Shown: positions 6,683 through 14,502, counted from the stretch's first letter. The stretch: 16,358 nt of DNA from Enterovibrio sp051650965 (GCA_051650965.1 JBOFRL010000095.1:1-16358); one strand, 5' to 3'. Made by a program: numbers and translations. The notes: a model not told the origin generated them from the sequence alone.

Positions 6683-6817
6683 ATGCTAAATTTTGATGTT
6701 TTCCTGTCGGACCTCTCCGGCAACCGCCATCTTGGCCTCTCTGCTTTGCAAACTTGTTTATCGGCGTTATACAGCAATAACAACGCTGATAATTCTTCTC
6801 CGATGGAGGGCAGGTAA
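6683..6817 (+). CDS. 44-codon ORF coupled to the permease start
   Basis: The ORF begins at ATG 6683 with AGGA seven bases upstream, a good ribosome binding site, and ends at TAA 6815-6817. The last A of that stop is the first base of the permease ATG (TAATG overlap). The peptide begins MLNFDVFLSDLSGNRHLGLS and is 44 residues long, polar overall, with no transmembrane segment or signal peptide and an Asn/Ser-rich C-terminus. I recognise no family, and it does not resemble the E. coli ornithine leader peptide SpeFL. A strong hairpin (6758-6792) lies within it just before the permease Shine-Dalgarno. It is either a regulatory leader peptide or a small protein translated with the transporter. Confidence 0.55.
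   Translation: MLNFDVFLSDLSGNRHLGLSALQTCLSALYSNNNADNSSPMEGR
6758..6792 (+). promoter_or_regulatory. Hairpin before the permease ribosome binding site
   Basis: TTATCGGCG (6758-6766) pairs with CGCTGATAA (6784-6792) over nine pairs with one G-U wobble, and TTAT/ATAA extends the stem inside a three-base bulge. It ends 12 bases before GGAGG (6805-6809). Ribosomes translating the small ORF would unwind it. Confidence 0.5.
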
Positions 6818-8172
6818 TGAATAATCAATCAGTTGGATTAAAAAAGAGCCTAAAATTGTGGCACGTCGTCATTATGGGACTTGCGTATTTAACCCCAATG
6901 GCCGTGTTTGACACTTTTGGTATCGTAACTGAGATCACTGATGGTCATGTTCCGACAGCTTATGCATTTGCTTTGCTTGGAATGCTGTTTACTGCGCTAA
7001 GCTATGGCCACCTGGTAAGAAAATTCCCTTCAGCTGGCTCCGCTTATACCTATGTGCAAAAGGTGTTTCACCCTTACGCTGGGTTTATGGTGGGTTGGGC
7101 GTCACTTTTGGACTATTTGTTCATGCCGATGCTTAATATTTTGCTGGCGAAAATCTACCTCGACGCGATGTTTCCTACGCTGGATTCATGGATGTACATT
7201 GTCCCGCTCGTGGCACTGATGACTTTCTTAAACCTTCGTGGTATCAAGATGGTTGCACGCCTTAACAGCATCATCGTAATGGCGCAGTTTTGCATTATTA
7301 TCGCGTTTATCGCGATGATCGGCTGGGATATTTACACCAGCGAGGGTTTGCAGGCAATGGTGAGTAGTCGCCCATTGTTCTCAAGTACAACCGAAATTTC
7401 ACCAATGTTGATGGGGGCTTCTGTTCTCTGTTTCTCATTTTTGGGATTTGACGGGATCAGCACTTTGTCTGAAGAGACAAAAGATCCAGGTAAAGTGATC
7501 CCAAAAGCAATCGTGATGACAGCGCTGATTGGTGGCGTGATTTTTGTCAGCACTTCTTACTTCTTACAGCTCCGTTTTCCAGATACTTCAGGCTTCGAAA
7601 AAGTAGACGAAGTGTTGCCTGAAATTGCTCTGTATGTGGGTAACAGACTTTTCCAATCAGTTGTACTGGTATTAACAACTGCTGCGGTGCTTGCGTCAGG
7701 CCTTGCTGCGCACGCCGGTGTATCTCGCCTGTTATACGTAATGGGACGCGATCAAGCTTTGCCACAACAGTTCTTTGGTTATGTTCATCCAAAATGGCAA
7801 ACCCCAACGTTTAACGTGTTGTTGACTGGTTGTCTTTCACTTTTAGCGTTATTTGTCGATTTAGAAATTGCGTTAGCCCTGATCAACTTCGGTGCGCTAG
7901 TTGCCTTTACCTTTGTTAACTTGTCGGTAATTGGCCACTTTTACATTAAGTTAGGTCTTAACAGGTCGATCAAACACACTATCTACTACTTGTTGTTCCC
8001 TGTGTTTGGCGCACTCTGTATTGGGTCGCTATGGATAAACCTTGACCCTGCTTCTCTTGAGCTTGGTCTTGCTTGGGCTGCGATTGGTGCTCTTTACCTC
8101 TTCTTGCGTTTGACGGTATTTCGCGTTCCGTTGATCGAAAAAGAGCCAATAGAAGTCACTTCACAAGTCTAA
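6817..8172 (+). CDS. puuP: APC-family permease, PuuP (putrescine importer)-like
   Basis: This is an inner-membrane transporter of the amino acid-polyamine-organocation superfamily: 451 residues, about 12 hydrophobic helices, short polar ends. The N-terminus (KSLKLWHVVIMGLAYLTPMA, then VFDTFGIVTEITDGHVP) and the stretch GFMVGWASLLDYLFMPMLNI closely match E. coli PuuP as I recall it. Putrescine uptake is therefore the leading guess, but related importers take other amines or amino acids, so substrate is unproven. The start at 6817 has GGAGG at eight-base spacing and overlaps the stop of the upstream 44-codon ORF, implying translational coupling. No puuABCDR genes are nearby. A strong terminator follows the stop. 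Confidence 0.85.
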   Translation: MNNQSVGLKKSLKLWHVVIMGLAYLTPMAVFDTFGIVTEITDGHVPTAYAFALLGMLFTALSYGHLVRKFPSAGSAYTYVQKVFHPYAGFMVGWASLLDYLFMPMLNILLAKIYLDAMFPTLDSWMYIVPLVALMTFLNLRGIKMVARLNSIIVMAQFCIIIAFIAMIGWDIYTSEGLQAMVSSRPLFSSTTEISPMLMGASVLCFSFLGFDGISTLSEETKDPGKVIPKAIVMTALIGGVIFVSTSYFLQLRFPDTSGFEKVDEVLPEIALYVGNRLFQSVVLVLTTAAVLASGLAAHAGVSRLLYVMGRDQALPQQFFGYVHPKWQTPTFNVLLTGCLSLLALFVDLEIALALINFGALVAFTFVNLSVIGHFYIKLGLNRSIKHTIYYLLFPVFGALCIGSLWINLDPASLELGLAWAAIGALYLFLRLTVFRVPLIEKEPIEVTSQV

Positions 8173-8191
8173 TTGCGCAAAAAAGTAAATA

Positions 8192-8217
8192 AAAAGGAGC
8201 CGAGTGGCTCCTTTTTT
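8192..8217. terminator. Bidirectional terminator between the permease gene and dcuA
   Basis: AAAAGGAGCC (8192-8201) and GGCTCCTTTT (8206-8215) form a perfect ten-base-pair stem with a GAGT loop. T-runs are present on both strands, so it serves both converging genes. Confidence 0.88.
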
Positions 8218-8237
8218 AATTGCTCAAGCAAGGGGCA

Positions 8238-9545
8238 TTACAGAAGAATGCCGCCCACAACAAACCCAAGGATCACCGAGGTTGCGATAGTTGCAACGCC
8301 TGGAACAAAGAAGGGATGGTTGAATACCAAGTTACCAATGCGCGTAGAGCCTGTGTCATCCATCTCAACCGCAGCAAGTAGCGTTGGGTAGGTTGGAAGT
8401 ACAAACAACGCACTTACCGCAGCAAATGAAGCAATCGTAGTCAAAGGAGCGACGCCAATTGCAAGCGCTGCAGGCATCAGTGCCACAGTGGTTGCGCCTT
8501 GTGAGTAAAGCAGCATCGACGCGAAAAACAGCACCAGCGCTAGCATCCAAGGATGATCGCTCAGTAGACCGCCCGCGACTTCTTTAATGCCGTCGACGTG
8601 GCCATTAACGAAAGTCGAACCAAGCCAAGCTACGCCAAGCACACAGATACAAGCCGTCATACCCGCACGAAACGTTGGCGCGGTAGAGATCTTGGTTGCA
8701 TCGATTTTAGTGATCCAAACGATCAGCGCCGCCGCCGCAAGCATACAGCTCATGATGGCTTCGTTACGGCCAAGCGTTGGGTTTTCAATCAAACCAACAG
8801 AGCTTGAAATCGCCGCCGCGTACAACACAACGATCATGATCGCGCCAAGGAAAATCATCGTGGCAGTTTTTGCTGTAGGCAAAATTTCGCGTTTGGTGCT
8901 GCCTTGTAGCTTGATCATGCCGTTTTTGAGGCGCTCTTGGTAGATAGGATCGTCTTTTAGCTCACAGCCCATGAAGTTTGCGACGAATGCGCCAACCATG
9001 CACGCAGCAAAAGTCGTTGGGATACAGATAGCTAGCAGCGTGAGGTAATCAACGTCGTACTTATCAAGCATGCCAGAAAAAGAGACCACAGCCGCTGAAA
9101 TTGGCGACGCAGTGATAGCCACTTGCGAGGCAATAACGGCGATTGACAGTGGACGTGATGGGCGGATCCCTTGCTCTTTAGCCACTTCTGCGATCACAGG
9201 CAGTGTTGAGAACGCGGTGTGACCGGTTCCTGCCATCATGGTCATCAAGTAAGTCACAATCGGAGCATAAAAAGTGATCTGCTTAGGATTCTTACGCAGA
9301 AAATTTTCTGCTTTTTCCACCAGCCAATCCATACCACCAGCCACTTGCATTGCAGCAATGGCAGTAATTACTGACATGATGATCAAAATTACATCGATAG
9401 GGATGTAGCTTTGCTTTGTTGGCATACCTAACAGCAGCGACAGCGTAATAACTCCCGCGCCGCCCGCAAGTCCTATGCCAATGCCACCGATCCGAGCGCC
9501 TAAATAAATAAAGGCGAGGACAACAAAAAGCTCTAAGGCGATCAT
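8238..9545 (-). CDS. dcuA: Anaerobic C4-dicarboxylate transporter DcuA-like
   Basis: Dcu carriers exchange or import fumarate, aspartate, malate and succinate across the inner membrane during anaerobic growth. The protein has 435 residues (DcuA and DcuB have about 433-446). It starts with GARIGGIGIGLAGGAGV and carries FLRKNPKQITFYAPIVTY, TLPVIAEVAKEQGIRPSRPL, AITASPISAAVV and LPTYPTLLAAVEMD, all family landmarks. IAAMQVAGGMDWLV and AEVAKEQG look closer to DcuA than DcuB, and the aspA neighbour supports DcuA. ATG 9545 has GGAG seven bases before it. It lies downstream of aspA but behind a strong terminator, with its own candidate promoter. Confidence 0.9.
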   Translation of the reverse strand: MIALELFVVLAFIYLGARIGGIGIGLAGGAGVITLSLLLGMPTKQSYIPIDVILIIMSVITAIAAMQVAGGMDWLVEKAENFLRKNPKQITFYAPIVTYLMTMMAGTGHTAFSTLPVIAEVAKEQGIRPSRPLSIAVIASQVAITASPISAAVVSFSGMLDKYDVDYLTLLAICIPTTFAACMVGAFVANFMGCELKDDPIYQERLKNGMIKLQGSTKREILPTAKTATMIFLGAIMIVVLYAAAISSSVGLIENPTLGRNEAIMSCMLAAAALIVWITKIDATKISTAPTFRAGMTACICVLGVAWLGSTFVNGHVDGIKEVAGGLLSDHPWMLALVLFFASMLLYSQGATTVALMPAALAIGVAPLTTIASFAAVSALFVLPTYPTLLAAVEMDDTGSTRIGNLVFNHPFFVPGVATIATSVILGFVVGGILL

Positions 9546-9576
9546 AATAACTCCAAAGGAAGGATAAAATATTTAG

Positions 9577-9629
9577 CTAATTGATTTTAGAGGAAATTTT
9601 ACTAATTAGGTGCGATAAATTGCACGTTT
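9577..9629 (-). promoter_or_regulatory. Candidate CRP/FNR-type class II promoter of dcuA
   Basis: A partial dyad, TGCGATAAATTGCACG (9611-9626; centre 9618.5), matches the CRP half-sites at 4/5 and 3/5. On the minus strand TAAAAT (9589-9584) is a 5-of-6 -10 element, which puts the start near 9577, about 41.5 bases from the dyad centre. No -35 element is evident, as expected for an activated promoter. Confidence 0.4.
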
Positions 9630-9638
9630 TCCTGCATA

Positions 9639-9670
9639 AAAAAAGCTTGGGTTTTATGCCAAGCTTTTTT
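9639..9670 (-). terminator. aspA terminator
   Basis: AAAAAAGCTTGG (9639-9650) pairs with CCAAGCTTTTTT (9659-9670) around an eight-base loop. On the minus strand it is followed by a T-run 15 bases after the aspA stop. It separates aspA from dcuA; some read-through would still give a joint transcript. Confidence 0.85.
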
Positions 9671-9684
9671 ATAGGCAAAAACTG

Positions 9685-11118
9685 TTACTTAAACTTCTTA
9701 CCTTTGTACTGAGGATTCATCAGATTTTCGAACGATAGGATGTCGTCAAGCTGCTCTTCAGTAAGCAATTTGCGCTCAAGAACCACGTCACGCACGCTGC
9801 GGCCAGTCTTAGCACAGATCTTACCAACGATGTCACCTTCGTGGTGGCCGATGAACGGATCCAAGTAAGTTACCAAACCGATTGAATTCATTACAAAGTT
9901 TTCACAAACTTCTTTGTTAACGGTGATGCCTTTGATGCACTTGTCGCCAAGGTTGATACACGCGTTAGTCAAAATGTGAATAGATTCAAACATCGCTTGG
10001 CCAATCACTGGCTCCATCACGTTCAGCTGTAGCTGGCCGGCTTCTGCAGCAAGTGTTACAGTCAAATCGTTGCCGATAACTTTAAAGCAAACTTGGTTCA
10101 CCACTTCTGGGATCACAGGGTTTACTTTTGCTGGCATGATAGAAGAGCCGGCTTGCATTTCTGGCAGGTTGATTTCGTTTAGACCAGCGCGTGGGCCTGA
10201 AGACAGCAGGCGCAAGTCATTACAAATTTTAGACAATTTAACTGCAAGGCGTTTTAGCGCGCTGTGCACCATGACGTAGGCGCCGCAGTCAGAAGTCGCT
10301 TCGATGAGGTCTTCTGATGGTGTGCAGTTAAAGCCTGTGATTTCAGCAAGGCGTTGTACCGCAAGTGGCTGGTAGCCTTCTACCGCGTTAAGGCCTGTAC
10401 CAATCGCAGTAGCACCGAGGTTCACTTCTAAAAGCAGCTCTGCGGTGTACTTGATGTTTTTGATCTCTTCTTTTAGCAACACAGCGAATGCGCGAAACTC
10501 TTGCGCAACGCTCATTGGCACAGCGTCTTGTAGCTGGGTACGACCCATTTTCAAGATGCCTTTGTTAGCGTTTGCTAAGTTGATGAAATCAGTCTCTAAG
10601 TATTTGATCGCATCAAGCAGTTTTAAAATGCTGCTGTAAACGGCGATACGAAAACCTGTTGGGTAGGCGCAGTTCGTTGACTGGCTTTTGTTCACATGGT
10701 CGATTGGGTTGATGGTTTTGTATTCGCCTTTTGGCTTGCCCATCAGCTCAAGAGCAACGTTAGCAATCACTTCGTTGGTGTTCATGTTTACAGAAGTGCC
10801 GGCGCCGCCTTGGTAAACGTCAGACGGGAATTGATCCATGCACTTGCCAGTGGTCAAAATCAGATCACACGCTTTGACAATGTACTCGCCAATTTCTTGT
10901 GGAATAGCGCCAAGCTCACTGTTAGCCATTGCTGCAGCTTTTTTAGTGAAGACCATGCCGCGGATAAATTCTGGCACATCAGAAATGGTGTCGTTAGAAA
11001 TATTGAAGTTTTCTACTGCGCGCAGAGTATGGATGCCATAATACGCATCCCCAGGAATTTGGCGCTCGCCAAGCAGGTCTACTTCGGTGCGTGCTGCACT
11101 GTTTTTCATATCTGTCAT
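9685..11118 (-). CDS. aspA: Aspartate ammonia-lyase (aspartase)
   Basis: AspA is the cytoplasmic homotetramer that deaminates L-aspartate to fumarate and ammonia, feeding fumarate respiration and nitrogen use. The 477-residue protein is almost the same length as E. coli AspA (478). Superfamily landmarks are present: the N-terminal RTEVDLLGERQIPGDAYYGI, the substrate-binding SDVYQGGAGTSVNMNTNEV, NKSQSTNCAYPT, the GRTQLQDAVPM helix, and the mobile catalytic SS loop GSSIMPAKVNPVIPE, which carries the general-base Ser. ATG 11118 has AGGA at seven-base spacing. The aspA-dcuA order and the divergent fxsA are the arrangement known from enteric bacteria. Anaerobic and catabolite control is suggested by the dyad upstream. 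Confidence 0.97.
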   Translation of the reverse strand: MTDMKNSAARTEVDLLGERQIPGDAYYGIHTLRAVENFNISNDTISDVPEFIRGMVFTKKAAAMANSELGAIPQEIGEYIVKACDLILTTGKCMDQFPSDVYQGGAGTSVNMNTNEVIANVALELMGKPKGEYKTINPIDHVNKSQSTNCAYPTGFRIAVYSSILKLLDAIKYLETDFINLANANKGILKMGRTQLQDAVPMSVAQEFRAFAVLLKEEIKNIKYTAELLLEVNLGATAIGTGLNAVEGYQPLAVQRLAEITGFNCTPSEDLIEATSDCGAYVMVHSALKRLAVKLSKICNDLRLLSSGPRAGLNEINLPEMQAGSSIMPAKVNPVIPEVVNQVCFKVIGNDLTVTLAAEAGQLQLNVMEPVIGQAMFESIHILTNACINLGDKCIKGITVNKEVCENFVMNSIGLVTYLDPFIGHHEGDIVGKICAKTGRSVRDVVLERKLLTEEQLDDILSFENLMNPQYKGKKFK

Positions 11119-11253
11119 AGTGTTTTCCTAAAAATAGCTGGTACCATTGAAAAAAAATTAATGTAAAGCAGACAAAAAAATTGGTTTGTATCCAAGATCA
11201 TCAACAGAAAAACGAAGCCGTTCTAATAAGATAAATCGAGGATTGCTTAGTAT

Positions 11254-11305
11254 GGTCACTATTTTACTTGCAAATAGTGCAAGGCGTGCGATTTAGATCA
11301 ACTTT
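11254..11305 (-). promoter_or_regulatory. Candidate CRP/FNR-activated class II promoter of aspA
   Basis: The dyad centred at 11294.5 reads TTGATCTAAATCGC on the minus strand: a perfect FNR half-site TTGAT, four bases, then ATCGC. The same 22 bases (11284-11305) match the CRP consensus at 15 positions. A -10 element, TAAAAT (5 of 6), lies at 11266-11261, predicting a start near 11254 and a site at about -41. E. coli aspA is known to respond to CRP and FNR; use of this site is inference. Confidence 0.5.
11257..11279. repeat. 8-bp perfect inverted repeat over the aspA -10 region
   Basis: CACTATTT (11257-11264) and AAATAGTG (11272-11279) flank seven bases. The dyad covers the proposed aspA -10 element, so a bound protein there would block transcription. 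No matching regulator is known to me. Confidence 0.5.
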
Positions 11306-11429
11306 TTTTGCTAATTTCGTGGTTGCGAGGCGTTTTTGCTGTAAAAAGAGAGTGATTTGTTTAATTTATGTACAAGTGTGCGGCTAAAAAAGACGCAAGC
11401 CATCGGTGTGATGTTGTGGAGTTATAAGA

Positions 11430-11906
11430 TTGCGTATTTTATTTGTGTTGTTAATAACGCTTCTGGCAATTGAGATTGGTATTTTTATTGAGGTTGGCGA
11501 GCAGCTTGGCGTGGTAACTACCTTGCTGATGGTGCTGACTACGGCGATTGTTGGACTCTCTTTGGTGCGAAGTCAGGGGATCCAAGCGCTACTGGTTGCG
11601 CAGCAGCGTCTGCAGCAAGGCTTGCTGCCTGTAGAGCAGGTGGTGGAGGGGGCGCTACTGGCGCTTGCCGGAGTTTTGCTTTTTATCCCAGGATTTTTTT
11701 CTGACGTTTTAGGCGCGTTATTGCTGCTGCCTTGGGTGCGTCATTACTTTGCTACACGCTTAAAAAGTAAGGTGAAAATGCATGAGCCTGCCGCGCAGTG
11801 GCGCAGCCCTAACAATTCGCCGATAGGCAACACGTTTGAAGGCGAATTTGAGCGCAAGGCGGCTAATGACGACGTAAAAGAGCTAAAAGACGACGACAAA
11901 AAATAA
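11430..11906 (+). CDS. fxsA: FxsA family membrane protein
   Basis: FxsA is a small inner-membrane protein known from E. coli, where overproduction relieves F-exclusion of phage T7. Its normal role is unknown. It is 158 residues long, the same as E. coli FxsA. Hydrophobic segments at about 1-23, 27-46 and 70-102 include the conserved LLFIPGFFSDVLGALLLLPW. The cytoplasmic tail is hydrophilic and ends in an Asp/Lys cluster. The start is TTG at 11430, supported by GGAG eight bases upstream and by the hydrophobic N-terminus RILFVLLITLL. It is divergent from aspA across about 310 bases, as in enterobacteria. A good terminator follows. Confidence 0.92.
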   Translation: MRILFVLLITLLAIEIGIFIEVGEQLGVVTTLLMVLTTAIVGLSLVRSQGIQALLVAQQRLQQGLLPVEQVVEGALLALAGVLLFIPGFFSDVLGALLLLPWVRHYFATRLKSKVKMHEPAAQWRSPNNSPIGNTFEGEFERKAANDDVKELKDDDKK

Positions 11907-11925
11907 CAGCCTTAAGCACTAAAAG

Positions 11926-11951
11926 AAAAGCTAGCGAATGCTAGCTTTTTT
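11926..11951. terminator. Bidirectional terminator after fxsA
   Basis: AAAAGCTAGC (11926-11935) and GCTAGCTTTT (11940-11949) form a perfect ten-base-pair stem with a GAAT loop. T-tracts follow on the plus strand to 11951 and on the minus strand, so it also serves the converging CNNM gene. Confidence 0.88.
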
Positions 11952-11984
11952 GTTGAGCGGTTTTATCTTAGTTTTAACAAACGG

Positions 11985-13157
11985 TTAGCTCTTGTCCTTT
12001 TCGCTCTGCTCTTGGCTTGGTGCCGGCTTGGTATTTTCTGCCTGCACAGGCTGCACCGCTGAACTTAGCTCAGCTTCGCCCTCTTTTCGTCCTTGGCCGT
12101 GCTGATCGTCATCTTTACTTTCACGCACGCCATGCGTCTGTTTCCAATCTTTCCAGCGTTCATGCGCGAGGCGTTGCATGCTCGAGGTAGTGTCGGCCTC
12201 ATCGATGATCTCTTTGCCCGTCAAATGCTCAAAAATATCTTCGATGGTGATGATCCCTTGCACGTCGCCGTATTCATCGACGATGAGCGCAAGCTGCGCG
12301 CGTTTTTGCAACAGGCGGTCAAACACCTTTGGCACCGACGTGGAGCTGTGCACCACCGGCAGCAGACGCATCACCGAGCCGAGCGTTTTTTCACCTTGAT
12401 TACGTTGGATCGCAGAGAAAAGCTCTAGTCTGTGCACAAAGCCGATGATGTTATCGCGTTGATTGGTATAGACCAGCGGGCGCGAGAACGGCGTGTTATT
12501 ATGCTGCTGCAAAAATTGCTCGATAGTCATGTTGGCATCGACTCGAAACAAAACCGTACGCGGCGTCATCAATTTGGTCACCGGAACATCGCGCAGGCTC
12601 AGCAGGTTAGTCAGCATGGTTGACTCGTCGTCGGCAAGCTCGCCGCTCTCTTTGGCCAGCAGCGCAATCGCAGAAAGTTCGTCGCGCATTTTCGGCTCTT
12701 GCTTGCCTTGTGAAAGGCGTTTGGTAAATTGCTCAGACATCCAGACAAAAGGACCGAGCAAAATTATCATCCAGTTGAGCAAAGAGGCCGAAAACGGCGC
12801 CAGTGTGCGCCAGTAGGTTGCGCCAATGGTTTTGGGCATAATTTCTGAAAGAAACAAGATAGCTAGCGTTAAAACGCCGGAAAAGACGCCAAGCCACGCA
12901 TCGCCGAAGACTTTTGCCGCTTGCGCGCCAGATGCCGCCGCGCCGACGGTGTGCGCAATGGTGTTTAGGGTCAAAATCGAAGCGAGAGGTTTGTCGATAT
13001 CGTTTTTCAATAGCGCCAGTTTGGCGGCCTTAGGGTGTTGCTGCTGGCGCAATTGTGCCAGATAGCTGGGTGTAAGGCTCAGTAAAACCGCCTCGAGAAT
13101 AGAACAAACAAAAGAAATGCCAATGGCAATTGTTACATAAATAAATAGCAGGATCAT
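11985..13157 (-). CDS. CNNM/CorB-like (DUF21 + CBS pair) membrane protein
   Basis: This is a hemolysin-related membrane protein of the CNNM/CorB family (YfjD-like), linked to Mg2+/divalent cation transport. The N-terminal half is a DUF21 transmembrane domain with about four helices and the motif FLSEIMPKTIGATYW. A CBS pair follows, beginning KLMTPRTVLFRVD and ending ALIVDEYGDVQGIITIEDIF, a strong family signature. The usual CorC_HlyC C-terminal domain is absent. The last about 75 residues are a charged, low-complexity, Gln/Glu/Lys-rich tail. ATG 13157 is chosen because it opens the first helix (MILLFIYVTIAIGI) and has AGGA just upstream. The TTG at 13205 would add 16 polar residues without a clear ribosome binding site. 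Confidence 0.85.
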   Translation of the reverse strand: MILLFIYVTIAIGISFVCSILEAVLLSLTPSYLAQLRQQQHPKAAKLALLKNDIDKPLASILTLNTIAHTVGAAASGAQAAKVFGDAWLGVFSGVLTLAILFLSEIMPKTIGATYWRTLAPFSASLLNWMIILLGPFVWMSEQFTKRLSQGKQEPKMRDELSAIALLAKESGELADDESTMLTNLLSLRDVPVTKLMTPRTVLFRVDANMTIEQFLQQHNNTPFSRPLVYTNQRDNIIGFVHRLELFSAIQRNQGEKTLGSVMRLLPVVHSSTSVPKVFDRLLQKRAQLALIVDEYGDVQGIITIEDIFEHLTGKEIIDEADTTSSMQRLAHERWKDWKQTHGVRESKDDDQHGQGRKEGEAELSSAVQPVQAENTKPAPSQEQSEKDKS

Positions 13158-13394
13158 CGTATTCCTAGCCGTAAAATGAAAGGGTTTGAGCTTACTAACA
13201 GACAATACATCAAGTCTTAATTAGGAAAAAACAAGAGTCAACCTTTAAATGCGAATGAAATTTTGTGAGAATACACCCAGTTTGTGGTGAAATACAGCGC
13301 AGATGACTGATTGCAGCAACACAAACCTTTGCTAGTTTGACTTGTTTTATTTAGAGTTGAGTTGCTTTAAAAAACTTCACAAGGGAAAACCTAC

Positions 13395-13667
13395 ATGAAC
13401 AAAACTAATTTGATTGATCTGATCGCAGAAAATGCAGATTTATCGAAAGTGCAAGCTAAGGCTGCGTTAGAAGCCATGCTGATGGGAATTGAACGTGCGT
13501 TAAAAGACGGAGATCAAGTGCAACTGATTGGTTTTGGTACTTTTAAAGTAAACCACCGCTCAGCTCGTACTGGACGTAACCCACAAACGGGTAAAGAGAT
13601 CCAAATCGCGGCAAGCAACGTACCTGCGTTTGTTGCCGGAAAAGCACTAAAAGAAGCAGTAAACTAA
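13395..13667 (+). CDS. hupA: DNA-binding protein HU (alpha-like)
   Basis: HU is the small nucleoid protein that binds and bends DNA without sequence specificity. The 90-residue product begins MNKTNLIDLIAENADLSKVQ and contains the beta-arm core GFGTFKVNHRSARTGRNPQTG, with the intercalating Pro in RNPQTG, and ends VPAFVAGKALKEAVN. It is more similar to HU-alpha than HU-beta or IHF (MNKTQLID-type start, FKVNHR, GKALK). Start ATG 13395 is fixed by the family and preceded by AGGG at ten-base spacing. A single-gene unit with a terminator-like hairpin nine bases after its stop. Confidence 0.96.
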   Translation: MNKTNLIDLIAENADLSKVQAKAALEAMLMGIERALKDGDQVQLIGFGTFKVNHRSARTGRNPQTGKEIQIAASNVPAFVAGKALKEAVN

Positions 13668-13675
13668 AAAATGAT

Positions 13676-13707
13676 CCGCCAAAGCGTCAAAGTTTTGGCG
13701 GTCTTTC
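13676..13707 (+). terminator. hupA terminator
   Basis: CCGCCAAA (13676-13683) pairs with TTTGGCGG (13694-13701), followed by TCTTTCTT. The U-tract is interrupted, but the position nine bases after the stop fits. A second perfect partner, ACCGCCAAAA (13771-13780), could compete for TTTTGGCGGT (13693-13702). Confidence 0.65.
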
Positions 13708-13800
13708 TTGGGTAACGCCTTCTTTTTTGAAAAAAATCATTTTTTTTGCCAATTTTTTATTTGCGACGGAACCGCCAAAAACGCGCGCCACATTCGCGAT

Positions 13801-13840
13801 AAAAAAATATGGACTGCCTAAGTTTCTCTTACGCAGCCCA
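13801..13840 (-). terminator. fklB terminator
   Basis: On the minus strand TGGGCTGC (13840-13833) pairs with GCAGTCCA (13817-13810) with one wobble, plus TAAG/CTTA inside, then TATTTTTTT. It lies about 40 bases after the fklB stop. Confidence 0.75.
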
Positions 13841-13881
13841 ATGATTTACGCTTAATCGTTGCGACAAAAATGTCTGCAATA

Positions 13882-14502
13882 TTAGACGATTGCCAGCAGC
13901 TCTACATCAAAGATCAACGCAGAGTAAGGTGCAATCGCTTCACCGGCGCCACGCTCGCCGTAGGCAAGCTCATGCGGAATATACAGACGCCATTTTGAGC
14001 CAACAGGCATCAATTGTAGCGCTTCTACCCAGCCTTTAATTACTGCTGTCACGCCAAATTGTGCTGGCTGACCACGCTCAACAGAGCTATCAAAAACCTG
14101 ACCATCAATCAACGTACCGTGATAATGAACGCTTACTGTGTCTTTGCTCGTTGGAATTTTACCAGAACCTTGCGTCAAAACTTCATACTGCAAGCCTGAG
14201 CCGGTTGTTTTCACTTCGCTGCGCTTAGCGTTTTCTTGCAAAAATTTCGCACCAGCTGCACCGGCCTTTTTGCCTTGCTCAAGACGCTGCTGCTCAGCTT
14301 GATCGTGCAGCTCACGCAGGGCGTGATTGATGTCGTCTACCGCGATTGCAGGCGCAAGTCCTTGTAATGCATGCGCAATTCCAACAGCGATGGCGTCAAC
14401 TTGTAAATTCTGCAGACGGCTAGCGGCAAGCTGTTGTCCCATTTGTAAGCCAATGCCATAACTGGCTTTTTGTTCTACAGTATCAAATTGATATGCGCTC
14501 AT
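13882..14502 (-). CDS. fklB: FKBP-type peptidyl-prolyl cis-trans isomerase FklB (FKBP22)
   Basis: FklB is a dimeric prolyl isomerase that accelerates protein folding. It has 206 residues, exactly the E. coli FklB length. The N-terminal dimerisation part contains FDTVEQKASYGIGLQMGQQL, followed by a long helix (about 70-100) leading to the C-terminal FKBP domain. That domain shows VSVHYHGTLIDGQVFDSS, VIKGWVEALQLMPVGSKWRL, YIPHELAYGERGAGEAIAPY and FDVELLAI, with Tyr, Asp, Trp and Tyr pocket residues in place. No signal peptide is present, so a cytoplasmic location is likely. ATG 14502 has GGAAGAGAG upstream. It is divergent from ytfB, the same pairing as in E. coli. Confidence 0.95.
   Translation of the reverse strand: MSAYQFDTVEQKASYGIGLQMGQQLAASRLQNLQVDAIAVGIAHALQGLAPAIAVDDINHALRELHDQAEQQRLEQGKKAGAAGAKFLQENAKRSEVKTTGSGLQYEVLTQGSGKIPTSKDTVSVHYHGTLIDGQVFDSSVERGQPAQFGVTAVIKGWVEALQLMPVGSKWRLYIPHELAYGERGAGEAIAPYSALIFDVELLAIV

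Noticed and set aside
8173..8391. 72-codon plus-strand frame after the permease
   Set aside because: It covers the terminator and then runs antisense to dcuA, with no start signal.
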